From assembly GCA_028829895.1 (NCBI GenBank), contig CM054181.1, forward strand, positions 108,082,860 to 108,146,859: 64,000 nucleotides of DNA. Direction: 5' to 3'. The translations under genes were made by a program, and so were the position numbers. Shown piece by piece: positions 26,906-38,015 of this stretch; position 1 is the first letter of the stretch, and each line of letters begins with the position of its first letter. The stretch comes from Sinotaia quadrata. Taxonomy: Eukaryota > Mollusca > Gastropoda > Architaenioglossa > Viviparidae. A model generated the notes under the pieces. It did no database searches and was not told the origin of the DNA. It was given only the letters and a program-made list of their open reading frames with translations.

Positions 26906-26932
26906 TACAAATATATATATATATATATCCTT

Positions 26933-26968
<36 letters not shown>
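26906..26968. repeat. (AT)n and (CT)n microsatellites
   Basis: A short AT run (about 26909-26928) is followed by a CT run (about 26935-26966). Confidence 0.93.
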
Positions 26969-27187
26969 CCCTTTCTATTTTCCATATTTTATTATCAGTC
27001 TGTACTCAGTCTCTCACTCACTCACACGCACATATACAATTATGTATTATTGGTCTGTAGGTGAGTCACTTACTTTTCTTGTTTTTCCCCCTTCTGTCTT
27101 TCGTTTTCTCTCGTTTAAATATTTGCATATCTATATATCTAGTTATCTAGTAATCTATTATCCGGCTGATTGTCTATTTATTTATGT

Positions 27188-27193
27188 AAAGAT

Positions 27194-27273
<80 letters not shown>

Positions 27274-27286
27274 AATCGCTCTTTCT

Positions 27287-27320
<34 letters not shown>

Positions 27321-27349
27321 CATCTATCCATCCATCCATCCATCCATCC

Positions 27350-27399
<50 letters not shown>

Positions 27400-27402
27400 G
27401 TG
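27188..27402. repeat. (CTTT)n then (CTAT)n-(CCAT)n compound array
   Basis: About 85 bases of CTTT, a 15-base spacer, then CTAT units enclosing a CCAT block. The Leu-Ser-Phe and Ser-Ile-Tyr frames here are spurious. Confidence 0.97.
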
Positions 27403-27597
27403 TTTACCTGTCTCTTCATTTATCTCTCTATCTCCACATCTATTCATCCCTCTATATATCCTCAATTCATGCAAGAAACAGGCAAGGTTGAATAGTAGAG
27501 AGTTATGTGTAGCCTGCGAAATAAAAGCAAAGTACAAACTTCTACTAACCATATCCTCGCACTCTCTCCACACGAGTATATTATATATATATATATA

Positions 27598-27646
27598 GTA
27601 TGTGTGTTTGTGTGTGTTTGTGTGAGTGTGTGTTTGTGGTTGTGTG

Positions 27647-27684
<38 letters not shown>

Positions 27685-27700
27685 TGTGTGAGTGTGCAAT
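27598..27700. repeat. (GT)n microsatellite
   Basis: An interrupted TTTGTGTG zone precedes a purer GT run. Confidence 0.95.
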
Positions 27701-28035
27701 TATTTTATAAGCATAATTCAATTAATTTTGCTTCATGTTGGTGGTGCATTAGCTTTTTTTTGCAATTTGTGTCTTTGTGTCTTTCTTAATTTCTTTGTGT
27801 GAAATTTAGCGAAACTGATTGATGGTTTACTGTCATATAGTGTTGCATTAAAATGCTAATTACTTCCCGAAAAGCTTTACTGGCTTGATCAATTAGCACT
27901 CCGTCCAATTTTATTTCATCGCTTTCAGATTTCGAAGGAACCTCGTCAGCCAGTATAATAAACATTAGATTTCCATTTGTTTGTTGATTACAAACGGGTC
28001 AGCCATTAGCATAAAAACTGTCTGCTGTGGATTCA
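27701..28035. other. Unassigned sequence
   Basis: Nothing supportable was seen. Confidence 0.4.
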
Positions 28036-28140
28036 TAACGTTTGTTCATTGCTAGTTGGAATTCCATTAGCTTGTTCATTGATATTTGCAATTCCATTAG
28101 CTTGTTCATCGCTGGTTGAAATTTAATTAGTTCGTTCAGT
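28036..28140. repeat. Minisatellite, about 30-base unit x3-4
   Basis: Units contain TTCCATTAGCTTGTTCATTG followed by TAGTTGGAA. Diverged at both ends. Confidence 0.8.
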
Positions 28141-28212
28141 GCACTTGAAAACTTCTTTTGACATAATCTGTATTCATTGATCGTAAAGCATCTAGGTCGT
28201 GAGGCAGTTAGC

Positions 28213-28433
28213 TGCTTGACATTGCACAATGTAACTTAATATTTCTGTTTAATGTCAAATTCCAGAAACATAGCAAATTTTCTATAGTTCGATTTTTGAC
28301 ATTGCGCAATACAAAGTAATATTTCTGTTTAATGTCAAATTCTACAAACATAACATACTTTCTGTTATTTGATTTTGACATTGCACAATGTAAAGTAATA
28401 ATTCTGTTAGTGTTAAATTCCAGAAACAGTGTG
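28213..28433. repeat. Tandem, about 77-base unit x3
   Basis: Three copies carry TTTGACATTGCACAATGTAA and TTCTGTTTAATGTCAAATTC followed by CAGAAACATA. The last copy stops exactly where the dispersed element begins. Confidence 0.88.
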
Positions 28434-28640
28434 GCGGAGTAAATTTGTCTTTCCCTATTTCTAAACATAATTGTGATATAAATTGTTAAGTTGTAAAAGT
28501 GACCTTGGACATTCTTATGATGGTATTTTTGTAAGTGTCAGAGTTGGAGTAAACAACTCAAGTTGAAAATATGCTGGAAAATTACTGATGCTATCCAGAC
28601 CAGTTCCAACTGGATGAGTAGTTTTTATTATCCAACGGTT
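28434..28640 (+). mobile_element. Dispersed repeat, copy A
   Basis: About 207 bases that reappear with roughly 20-25 percent differences (my estimate by eye) at 32051-32260. Shared blocks include GAGTAAATTTG, CCCTATTTCTAAA, GATATTTTTGTAA, AAACAACTC and TGGATGANTAGTTTTT. No coding frame or terminal inverted repeat is evident. It could be a SINE-like or MITE-like element. The orientation is arbitrary. Confidence 0.75.
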
Positions 28641-29085
28641 ATGATTTACGAGAACGAGACCAGCCAATGGTCGGAGATCAGAACGTTTACATGTTGTAGA
28701 GAAATCTATTGTCTAATCACTTGAATTTGATATGGCAATAAGTCTGGTCATGAAAGGAGGCCGTTAGCTTAACGCGAAAAAGTAGCCTTTCCGTGTATTA
28801 TCGAAATCTCCTGTTTTATTGATTTATAAACCGCTATGACCGTGGTACATGCGGAAATATCTTCCACAGTGCATTGATGTACGGTGGCAAAGTATGCTGA
28901 CTACATCGAGCAATTTCTAGTACATGAAAGTTATACTGGAAATTGCTATAATTGTTGCTCTGCTTGGGTGAGATGGTATGGCGAATGAACGTCCAGATTA
29001 GCTCGAGTGAATACGCAGCGAATCCATGTTTTTTACTCCATGATGAGGAAACACTTTGAATTGATGTTGGCAATAAAAAGCATGC
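28641..29085. other. Unassigned sequence
   Basis: Unique. A minus-strand 125-residue frame spans part of this and the next array and has no recognisable domain. Confidence 0.35.
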
Positions 29086-29830
29086 ACTCCCTTCCATTGC
29101 CAAAACAATGCCTGTTCTTACAATTGCCAAAACACCACTTCGTACCAACATTCTCCCTACTATTGCCAGTTTAGTGTCTAGCCTTACAAATCTTCTCCCT
29201 TCCATTGCCAATATAATGTCTAGTCTTACAAATCCTCTTTCTTTCTTTACTCACACCTCCTAAACCTATTTACTTCCTTAGCCCACACGGGGCCTATAGC
29301 TTACAATGTTGCTATACCATTTTATGTAATATGTCTATCCTTACAAACCTAATAACTTTATACTGCTTACAAATCTTCATCTCTTCCTTTCTCTATGCAA
29401 TTTCTACATTTAAATCCAATCCACTTTCTTACCCATAGTGTTTCTAACATTATAGATTCCTTTTTATACGCAATGCCTAACCTTACAAACCTAATCAGAT
29501 TTTTGGCATAGTTAATGATTAGATTAAAATACTAATCATTCACTTAGCGTAGTCATAGTCTAATCTGAGAAATCTAATTATGGTTTCAATGTATCATTGC
29601 ATAGTTTTAGAGTCTCAAATATTTTCATTGCCTATACAATGCCTAGGTTGCAAATTTAATCACTTTTATTGCCCATAAATTGCCTAGCCTTACAAACTCA
29701 ATCACTTTCATTGCCCATACAATGCCTAGCTTGCAAATATAATCACTTTATCATTGCCCATACAATGCCTAGCTTGCAAATTTAATCACTTTCATTGCCC
29801 ATACAAAGCCTACACCTTGCTTTACACACA
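29086..29830. repeat. Decayed satellite, about 41-50 base unit
   Basis: Repeats of TTCATTGCCCATACAATGCC followed by TAGCTTGCAAATTTAATCAC are clear at 29600-29815 and progressively older to the left (CCATTGCCAA, CTTACAAATC). Confidence 0.82.
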
Positions 29831-30075
29831 TCCTCCAATCAAGATCTCTTACATTATTATAGATAGATACATAGATAGATAGTTAGCGTTAAAGGGTTTA
29901 ATTGTTTCTTATGTAACAAATATATTATATTAATAAATATTTATTCAGATGCATATTAATAATAATTCCTTCCAAATATTAATAAACAATCGCCCTCGAT
30001 GGGGTCTTCGTCTTTGCGATCTGGAGTGACTAAGTCAAGCCCTAGATACGTAATCTCTAATTAACTCCCTTACCC
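29831..30075. other. Unassigned AT-rich sequence
   Basis: Contains a short GATA-like run (29860-29885). Ends in CTTACCCAG, a possible splice acceptor for the next entry. Confidence 0.4.
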
Positions 30076-30294
30076 AGGTGTTACTTGTCCGAAGTAAAGG
30101 CACTAGCTGAACTACTCATGTCATTTGTTAAGTCCTTCTACTTCCGCCCCACACATAACTCCATTTCCAGCAACAGGGAACCTATTCCTAAAAATGTGCG
30201 TGACCGTCTTGTCCTCAATTATTACATCATTGACAAGCCCCCTTCCCCCTTGCACATTACCTCTCTAAAGAATTTAACGAGAGTGGAAAGGTAA
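30076..30294 (+). CDS. Candidate isolated exon, unknown product
   Basis: A 73-codon open frame with C-rich third positions, unlike its AT-rich flanks. It is preceded by the acceptor-like CCTTACCCAG. It reaches GTGGAAAG followed by GTAAAT, a donor-like site, or alternatively stops at TAA (30292-30294). The translation contains NVRDRLVLNYYIIDKPPSPL and HITSLKNLTRVER. The Pro-X-Leu...SLKNLxRV arrangement loosely recalls the start of a SOCS box, but key residues of that motif cannot be confirmed and I do not assign it. No neighbouring exon is visible. It could equally be a retrotransposed or decayed fragment. Confidence 0.25.
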   Translation, partial: RCYLSEVKALAELLMSFVKSFYFRPTHNSISSNREPIPKNVRDRLVLNYYIIDKPPSPLHITSLKNLTRVER

Positions 30295-31290
30295 ATTCAA
30301 CAGATTTATTAAAGACTAAATAACAAGCAAGAATAAATTTAAGTTTTCACAATAAGCACAATAATCACACAAGGCAATGCATTTCATAGGACAGAGATCG
30401 CAGATCTCTCAAATAATTACTGCAATAAGCTTAATCAATTAGAAAAATAAATCATTTAGTAATTCCAGTCACTACAATGACTTTCAGAAAAGTAGAAATA
30501 AGAAAATAAGAAATTACACTTAATCACAGAACAAGTTACAGACACTAATAAGCATATACACACTTCACCTGGGTGTTTTTGTTTGCATGCAATGATTTCC
30601 ATCTCCGTAGAGTCGAGCAGACTGGCTGGCAAAGATTTTGATACTGATGCCACGGAACAGTTCTGAATAGCACATGTATTGTCCAGGGAAGAAGTTAGCT
30701 TTACTGTCCTGATACAGACTACACAAATCTGTCTTATCTGTGTACTACTGGGGGTGAATAATTGCTCAGGTAGTCAACATTTCCTCTTTTGGAGACAAAG
30801 ACATGAAAAGACAATTCCAGTTCTAAGTCTGCATGTGCTAACATCTTAAGTACGTTTGATTATAAGTAAAATTTTCTTTTATCTACTTATTTCATCTATC
30901 GCCTTATTTTATTACTTCTGATTTACCATTATACCAAGCTAAAAGATACCTAACCTCTGCTGTCCTTTCCTAGTAATTGTCTTAGAGGGTGACAGGATGA
31001 GAGAGTAATATACATACCATACATTCAACATATGTACCTGACTCATTTTGATATTTAATTAACAAGCATCCACGTTGGTGGTTTTTGTTTTTGTTTTAAT
31101 CTTTGTTTTATTGTTTTGTTTGTTTGTTGGGGGGGGGGGGGGTTGATGATGATAGCAGCTTCCAGCTATCGGCCGATTTCGCTGCTTGGCACGAGATATG
31201 CTGCTGGTGTGAGAGTTGAAGATGATAAAAGACAGAGTGAAGGTTGTTGATTGGTGATGAATGGATGAGATGTTGAGCGTCCACGTCTAC
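30295..31290. other. Unassigned sequence with poly-G run
   Basis: AT-rich, with an A-rich minus-like composition at 30295-30560 and a G12 run near 31131-31142. Nothing coding is supported. Confidence 0.35.
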
Positions 31291-31540
31291 CTGATCCTGT
31301 CTAGATTTATCTGATCCTGTCTATATTTATCTGATCCTGTCTATATTTAGCTGATCCTGTCTATATTTAGCTGATCCTGTCTAAATTTAGCTGATCATGT
31401 CTAGATTTATCTGATCCTGTCTAGATTTATCTGATCCTGTCTAGATTTATCTGATCCTGTCTATATTTATCTGATCCTGTCTATATTTAGCTGATCCTGT
31501 CTAAATTTAGCTGATCATATCTATATTTAGCTGATCAAGA
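31291..31540. repeat. Minisatellite, 20-base unit x12
   Basis: Strictly periodic units of CTGATCCTGTCTATATTTAT with A/T/G variants at two positions. The period is constant over the whole array with no spacers, so it is not CRISPR-like. Every unit has a GATC. Confidence 0.97.
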
Positions 31541-32050
31541 TCATTACTGTATGTAATTGCACCTTTCTACAAAATTGTCTTTTGACGTTTGTAGATCAAT
31601 TGTTTTCTTTGTACACTAATTAGTCAAGATGTACACAAATAAACTGCACGCATGCACACATACATACTTACATATACAGATTTTGGTTGGATAAATGGTT
31701 CATTATGTTTCATTATTTTTTTAATTCATTAATTTATTTCTGCCCCTTATAAACACTCATTTTTATTTTTTTTTGTATCTTTATCTACCTGTTTCTCTTT
31801 CCTCTCAGTCTGTTGTCCCGCTCTATCTCTCATTATGTCTTTTCTCTCTGTCTTTTTTCTCTACTCTCTCTTTCTCTCTCTTAATCACTGCTTCTTCTTC
31901 TCTACAAATTTTGGAAAACTGAAAACTATATCCATTTCAACACTTCTCATGCACAAAATAATCCACAAACACAATATTACTTAAATTCTCTTTTGCATTT
32001 AAAAATAACAATTATTCTAATAGTGCATACTAATAGATTATACATTACGT
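31541..32050. other. Unassigned sequence, pyrimidine-rich in the middle
   Basis: 31770-31905 is CT-rich on the plus strand. The remainder is AT-rich. Confidence 0.4.
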
Positions 32051-32260
32051 AGTTGAGTAAATTTGCCTATCCCTATTTCTAAATTTAGTTGTATAAATTG
32101 TTATATGTCAAAGTGACCCTAACTTGGGCACTGCTTATTAATGATATTTTTGTAAATGCCAAGAGTTGGAGGAAACAACTCGATTGAAGAATATGATAGA
32201 AATTGTTGATGCAACCCAAACCAGTTAAATTGGATGAATAGTTTTTCTGACTAATAGTCT
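32051..32260 (+). mobile_element. Dispersed repeat, copy B
   Basis: The partner of 28434-28640, collinear over about 210 bases with small indels. The sequences just outside the two copies do not match, so the boundaries are those of a discrete element and not of a larger duplication. Confidence 0.75.
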
Positions 32261-32344
32261 AACACTTGTTCATAACAAATTCATCTCACGCTTGAAAAAA
32301 TAAAATATCGTTGTTGTCTCTCCCCGCTCTCTCCTATTTCTTTT

Positions 32345-32386
<42 letters not shown>

Positions 32387-32720
32387 CCCCCCCTTGTGTC
32401 TTTCTCTCCTTGTATTCTGTTTCTGTTGATCCTATAATAGTTTCTCTTTATCTCTCTCTTTTTCTTCCTTCCTTTCTTTTCTGATCTTTGATCCCCCCAC
32501 CCTCCACCATCTCTCTGCGTATGTTTTTTCTTCTTTCTATCTCATTCTCTCTCTCATTTTCTATCTTGACTGTTGTTTTCTCTCAATCTCCATCTGTCGT
32601 TCTACATAATTTCATTCTCTCTATCCTTTCTCTCTAGTTTATTGCTTTCCTTCCTTTCCTGTCGTCTTCCTCTCTATCTTACTGTAAAGACTATGTTTCC
32701 CCCTCTCTCTAATTTCTCTC
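32261..32720. repeat. Polypyrimidine tract with (CT)n core
   Basis: A plus-strand pyrimidine-rich zone with a CT run at about 32347-32384 followed by a C run. Overlapping Leu/Ser/Phe-rich frames are compositional artefacts. Confidence 0.8.
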
Positions 32721-33530
32721 GTGTCGAAGGTTTTTTTTTAAAAAAAAAATTCTGTCACTCTCTCATTATAAACTGTTCACTAGATCTAATCCCCCTCCCC
32801 CCAAACTCACTTTTTTCTTTGCCTATGTGTCTTACTTATTTCTTGTCAATGTCCAGACCTATTGATCGATTGATTGCAATCCCCCCCACCTAAAAGATCG
32901 AGCAGGCCTACATGCAAATATCGTTATTTGCCTCTTTACTGGCGTCCATTAATCGGGTCACTATCCATCAACATTGTATTTCGACACTACCTACTCTGAT
33001 CAGACACTTAATCTATTTAAGACTTTGTAGACCCGGGCCTTAGGGAACCTGCAGACAAATTCCACTGCATGCTGCGAAGACATCCCCTGTCCGTGTGTAT
33101 TTAACTTTCGGAAACCCCGGCGTGGCGAGGTAGTGCCCGAACTCAAACATCGTTAGGACCGTTGTTAAGAATGGAGATCAGTGTGTTAGCCATTGCCAGA
33201 AGGACTGCTTGAGGACGCAGTCACGCTATTTCGAAGTAACAAGGTCAAATTACATTTATTAAAGAGGCCACATTTTAAAAATTCTCTCCTAGACTGCAAG
33301 AGACAGCCTAGACAGTGATGGTCGAACTTTAACACAAAAGAAAAAGAAAGCAAAGATTTATGTTGCTATATTGTTGGAGGTTTTGTTTTCTTTTGATGAG
33401 ATCTTCCGGTAATTTATTTTGTCTGTAATTGAATTATCCAAAAAATTGACTTAAGACGTTCACCGTAAAACATTATAATTTAAAAAAGTTCAAAGCGTGA
33501 TGTTTTTATTTTGCTTTTGTTATAAACATG
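32721..33530. other. Unassigned; GC-richer patch 33020-33240
   Basis: Unique. The patch has no open frame of note and no recognisable RNA gene. Confidence 0.4.
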
Positions 33531-33800
33531 TCATACTGCATTTCCTGTGTGTCTTTTGTCTCCCCCATCCCACTTTCTTTCTTTTCTCTGTATTTTGTCC
33601 TTCCCCCTTCTCTTTTTTCTCGTCGATTCTCTAATGATGTTTTTCTGATGTTTTCTTTTTCTCTGCTCTTTCAACTTTCTGTTTCTTTCAATTTACCTGA
33701 GTTTTCCCTCTTATCCTTCCGTTCAATTTTTCTTTTCTCTGTCCTATTTCTCTTTCTTTATATATTTTTCCTTCTTTTCCCTCACGTTTCTGGTTCTCTT
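33531..33800. repeat. Second polypyrimidine tract
   Basis: CT- and TTTC-rich plus strand. The 105-residue Phe/Ser/Leu-rich frame over it is a compositional artefact. Confidence 0.6.
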
Positions 33801-34602
33801 TTCTTTACATATAATTTCTCGACTACCGACGAGAACAGTCACTGATTTTGCCATCGACTACTGAAATCCTTGACAGAGAACTAGCTAACAGCTTTTTTCC
33901 CCCCAATTTGCCTTCTTATTGCTTCTCTAGTTTTATTTTTATTTTCAATCACTTCCCCCTCCCCCCCACCCCAAGTAATAATGATTACCTCTCGGCGGCA
34001 AGCTGTCGGCTGTCTCAGAGAATCCCCTGAAGCGCCGATTGATTTGACTATTTGAATCTCTTCCCCTTTTAAAGTCTCAAGTTGAGAAGCTGTGACGCGA
34101 GGCGCAAGAGTTGCGGGCAAGCAGGAGTAGTGGGGCTTTCATCTTAGCTTCTGATGACGTAGTGATTCTCGCTTTCTTTTATTCTTGTAGAGATCAAATG
34201 TGCGACATGGTTTTTTTTTCAGTCAGAAAGTACAATTCCTGCCAGGGTTCTCTTGAACTGCTTGTTCATAAATTAATTAGGTTTTTCTTTTCTTCTAGCT
34301 GTGTATTAGTTTCACTTTTACAAAAATAATTAATCGATGTACCTGCAAGAATACATACATCGACTATTCCAGTCTCGTGTTACCCACAAACCCACTCACT
34401 CGCTATGAAATCATCCCCTCTTAGAGAAAGTATGATATTTTCTCTTTACTAATACTTTTCTTTTGCCAATGTAATCGTGTGAACTAATTATGTTGCTGTG
34501 GTAATTGTTTAATTCAAATTTCTTCAGTGACGCAAAACCAAACTACAAAATCGAGATACCTGCATCTTACTTCTTTGCCCGGAGAGGAAATGGTCTTGAC
34601 AG
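33801..34602. other. Unassigned sequence
   Basis: Unique, with a C run near 33954-33970. No supported gene. Confidence 0.4.
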
Positions 34603-34682
34603 TTTTATAGCAGTTATCTTCCCGTGCATTACGGTTATCTCCCAGTGTACTGCAGTTATCTTCCCGTGTATTGTAGTTATGT
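34603..34682. repeat. Short minisatellite, about 23-base unit x3-4
   Basis: Units of GCAGTTATCTTCCCGTGTAT, lightly diverged. Confidence 0.85.
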
Positions 34683-35240
34683 TTACTATTTTGTGAGAAT
34701 CGCGAGCATATTGTTTAATTTAATTTTCCAAACTTTAAAAAAAATGTTTCTCACTTTTTCTTTAAAATATAATTTTATGTTGATCGAATAATATATTGAA
34801 TGAATGTATATATATATTTTACGTAATGGGTCGTGTCTTTTCAAATTATCTGCGGAATAAGCTCTTGCTGTTCACTTCTTTTTTATATCTTCACCACCTT
34901 CAAACCCTGTCTAAAAATAGATTCTTTGTTTTTTTTGCAGTACTGGAGCTTCTTCTACGTTTGAATGTGAATTTCTAGACAGTTTTTCCATTACCCACAA
35001 ACAATCAGAGCTGCAAATCCTGGTGGATATTTTCTATAACTATGGCCTATAAATTATAGTTCCGTGCCTTTTTGAACATAGAACTCTTACACCACAAGGA
35101 AGACTGTATGTACATATAACGGACCTCTGAAAGGGGAGAGCACTCGGATGCACAATTAGACGCTTCCGTTGTGCTGTAGAACCTGTTTCCGATTTCAAAC
35201 GCATCCAGAAGGCTTAATATGACAAGAGCTTTCCCCACCC
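34683..35240. other. Unassigned AT-rich sequence
   Basis: Nothing supportable was seen. Confidence 0.4.
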
Positions 35241-35774
35241 ATACCCCGAGAGTGAGTTACCAAAGGCGGAGCATAGAGTAGCCACGATCGATGGGTAATG
35301 ACACACACCACCTCCGCTTGATGGAACGTCTATTGACATGTCTGGCCTGTTGTAATGAGCGCGTTCGCATCTCACGTCGTACGCCATTAGGCATCCGCCT
35401 TATCTCGGAACATCAATCGTGATGCGAAGAATTTGCTGGAACCCTGCAGACAAAGACTAAGATCGCAAGAAACATTTGCATCGTAATCGCCACAGGCAGG
35501 CCGCCATCTTTGGACAAGCGAGGCGACGACGAGCGATAGGTGCACACGACTCTTAAAGAAAAGTAAAGCAAAAGTCGCCAGCAACACAACAATCGTTCCA
35601 AGCAAAACGATCCAAAACAACATAAGCCAACGTAAGCACTTTGGAAAAGTTATCACCCCTCTTTATCACATACACGCACGCGCGTGCACGAACACACACA
35701 CACACACAGCAGCAGCAGCCACAGGGCCGCGTAAGCAAGAACTGTCAAGGGATTAGAAGCACCAGGCGACCACA
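35241..35774 (+). promoter_or_regulatory. Putative 5' region of the protocadherin gene
   Basis: Composition becomes GC-richer, with more CpG, from about 35240 to the start codon. GCCGCCATCTTT at 35500-35511 is a YY1-type core in reverse. A short CA run lies at 35693-35707. The palindrome TGACGTCA (35776-35783) overlaps the start codon itself. No TATA box was identified. An 89-residue hydrophobic minus-strand frame (35387-35656) lies here and is not supported as a gene. Confidence 0.4.
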
Positions 35775-36656
35775 ATGACGTCAGTGAGGCAGACCCCAAA
35801 CCAGTGCCATTCGTTGAGCTATCATTTTGTTCTTATTCGTATCATTTGGTGCGTCTTAGGGACGGTGGCTCAGAACAAGGAGCTCAGTTACACTATAGAC
35901 GAGGAAGCCCCTGTCCCATCGCTAGTCGGAAACGTGGCACGTGACTCCAATGTGTCCGCGATTCTCGGGTCCGAGGTTTTCGCCACGCTGAGGTATCGAG
36001 TTCTGTCCCAACCGGACACCAACAGCGAGTTATTTTCCGTGGGTAACACGACGGGTTTCCTTCGAACTGCGGCCAGGGTAGACAGAGAAAGTCTATGCCA
36101 TTTCTCTGTCAGGTGTCGCCTGAAGGTATATGTGGCTATACAGCAGAGTACTGGCCCTTACTTCGTGACGGTCAAGGTCAACGTCTACGTGCGGGACATC
36201 AATGACAACGACCCGCACTTCCCTCAGGCTACAATGTCCGTGGCGATTCCTGAGAACTCAGCGAACGGAATTTCTACGGACATATCGCCCGCCATGGATG
36301 TGGACGTTGGCGAAAACACTATCCAAGGCTATGACCTGCTGAGCGAAGATCCTGCTATTTTCAGTCTGGAGGTGAAGCGCAACCTGGATGGTAGCCTGGT
36401 TCCTAAGCTGGTTGTAAACTCTCAACTCGATCGCGAAGCGAAAGGTTTCTACAAAGTGACAATACTGGCTACTGACGGCGGCGCTCAGCCCAGAACTGGG
36501 ATATTGTCGCTCAACATCACTGTTGATGATGTCAACGACAATTCGCCTGTCTTCACCGCTGACCAGTACAACGTCACGGTTAATGAGACGCTGATCCCTC
36601 GCAGCATTGTAGCCAATGTCACTGCTTTGGATAGGGACACTGGATCTAACGGAGAG
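35775..36656 (+). CDS. Protocadherin, exon 1 (signal peptide, EC1-EC2, start of EC3)
   Basis: Encodes the N-terminal 294 residues of a cell-surface calcium-dependent adhesion protein. A hydrophobic leader (about residues 17-31) ends at a likely cleavage after Ala32. EC1 spans about 35-147 and contains Cys108 and Cys114 in a C-X5-C spacing, a hallmark of protocadherin EC1. The EC1-EC2 linker is DINDNDP (141-147) and the EC2-EC3 linker is DVNDNSP (252-258). EC2 has QLDREA (218-223), and EC3 opens with ALDRDTGSNG (284-293). Six N-X-S/T sequons are visible. The exon ends ACGGAGAG/gtaaaa in phase 0. The frame is intact over 882 bases and markedly GC-richer than its surroundings. Read into the intron it stops after two more codons. 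The start was chosen because it is the methionine directly preceding the leader. Confidence 0.9.
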
Positions 36657-36944
36657 GTAAAATAATTTAATATTTCAAGTGTGTCTGCATGTGTATTCGG
36701 AGAAGTATTAAGCTTTGTTTTGTTTTTCTGCTGAATTAAACTTAATGACAGAAATTTCATTTCAGCGTAGATACTTAAAAGTCTATGGATGAAATGTGTA
36801 GTCTGAATTAATAAGTTAATTATATTTACTTGTGTTGTATGATTGTCGTATATTTTCTTGTTCTGTATGATTGTCGTATATTTTCTTGTTCTGTTTGATT
36901 TATGTATACTATCTGCTTAGTTTAAGTATATTTAATTGTTTGGT

Positions 36945-38015
36945 TTGGTGTGCAGTCTGGCCTCAGTATGTTTAGATGCTAGTCTGACCTGAGCATGTTT
37001 AGGCGTGCAGTTGGACGAGCAGATTTATTTGTGCAGTTTGATGAGCATGTTTAGCTGTGCAGTTTGACTTTAGTATGTTCTTCATGCAATCTGACATATG
37101 TAAAATCTGACCTGAGAATGTTTAGTTGTGTAGCCTGGCATGCAGATGTACTTGAGTAGTCTTACTTCAGCCTGTTTAGTTGTGCAGTCTGATTTCAGTT
37201 TGTGTAAGCATGTAGTCTGTCGAACAGGTTTAGTTATGTAGTCTGACTCCAGCATGTTTACTTGTGTAGTCTGACTTCAGCATGTTTACTTGTGTAGTCT
37301 GACTTCAGCATGTTTACTTGTGTAGTCTGACTTCAGTATGTTTAAGCATGTAGTCTGGAGAACAGGTTTAGTTGTGCAGTCTGACTTCAGTATGTTTAAG
37401 CATGTAGTCTGGAGAACATGTTTAGTTGCTTAGTCTGACTTTAGCATGTTTAGTTGAGTAGCCTGGCGAGCAGGTTTAGTTGTTTAGTCTGACATCAGCA
37501 TGTTAATTGTGCAATCTGACGTCAACATATATTAATTGTCTTGCGAGCAGGTTTAATTTGAACAGTTAAACTTAAATATGTTTATCTATGCCTTATGAAT
37601 TAGCTTGTGTGCGTGTGTAGTCTGATTTGAGCATGTTTATGCGTGCAGTCTGATTTGAGCATATTTACGTGTGTAGTCTGATTTGAGTATGTTTGCGTGT
37701 GTCGATTGATTTGACCATGTTTGCGTGTGTAGTCTGATTTGAGCATGATTACGAGTGTAGTCTGATTTGAGCATGATTACGTGTGTAGTCTGATTTGAGC
37801 ATGATTACGTGTGTAGTCTGATTTGAGTATGTTTGCGTGTGTCGATTGATTTGACCATGTTTGCGTGTGTAGTCTGATTTGAGCATGATTACGAGTGTAG
37901 TCTGATTTGAGTATGTTTGCGTGTGTCGATTGATTTGACCATGTTTGCGTGTGTAGTCTGATTTGAGCATGATTACGAGTGTAGTCTGATTTGAGCATGA
38001 TTACGAGTCACGTTT
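36945..38015. repeat. Intronic satellite, 28-base unit, about 38 copies
   Basis: Units of GTAGTCTGACTTCAGCATGT followed by TTACTTGT, older at the left. At 37670-38000 a multi-unit block (GTGTGTCGATTGATTTGACC variant plus GCATGATTACG units) is itself repeated, which is higher-order structure. Since three units equal 84 bases, long frames open on the minus strand without being genes. Confidence 0.92.

Noticed and set aside
31291..31540. CRISPR-like regularity
   Set aside because: The 20-base units are contiguous with no unique spacers and the context is eukaryotic, so it is a minisatellite.
33030..33240. Possible SINE with a box-A-like TGGCGAGGTAGTG
   Set aside because: No matching box B at the right distance, no A-rich tail and no second copy was seen in the window.
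35387..35656. 89-residue hydrophobic minus-strand frame upstream of the protocadherin
   Set aside because: It lies in the likely 5' region of the plus-strand gene. It has no recognisable family and could be explained by GC-richer composition.
36485..36760. Minus-strand frame opposite exon 1
   Set aside because: It is an antisense shadow of the EC2-EC3 coding sequence.
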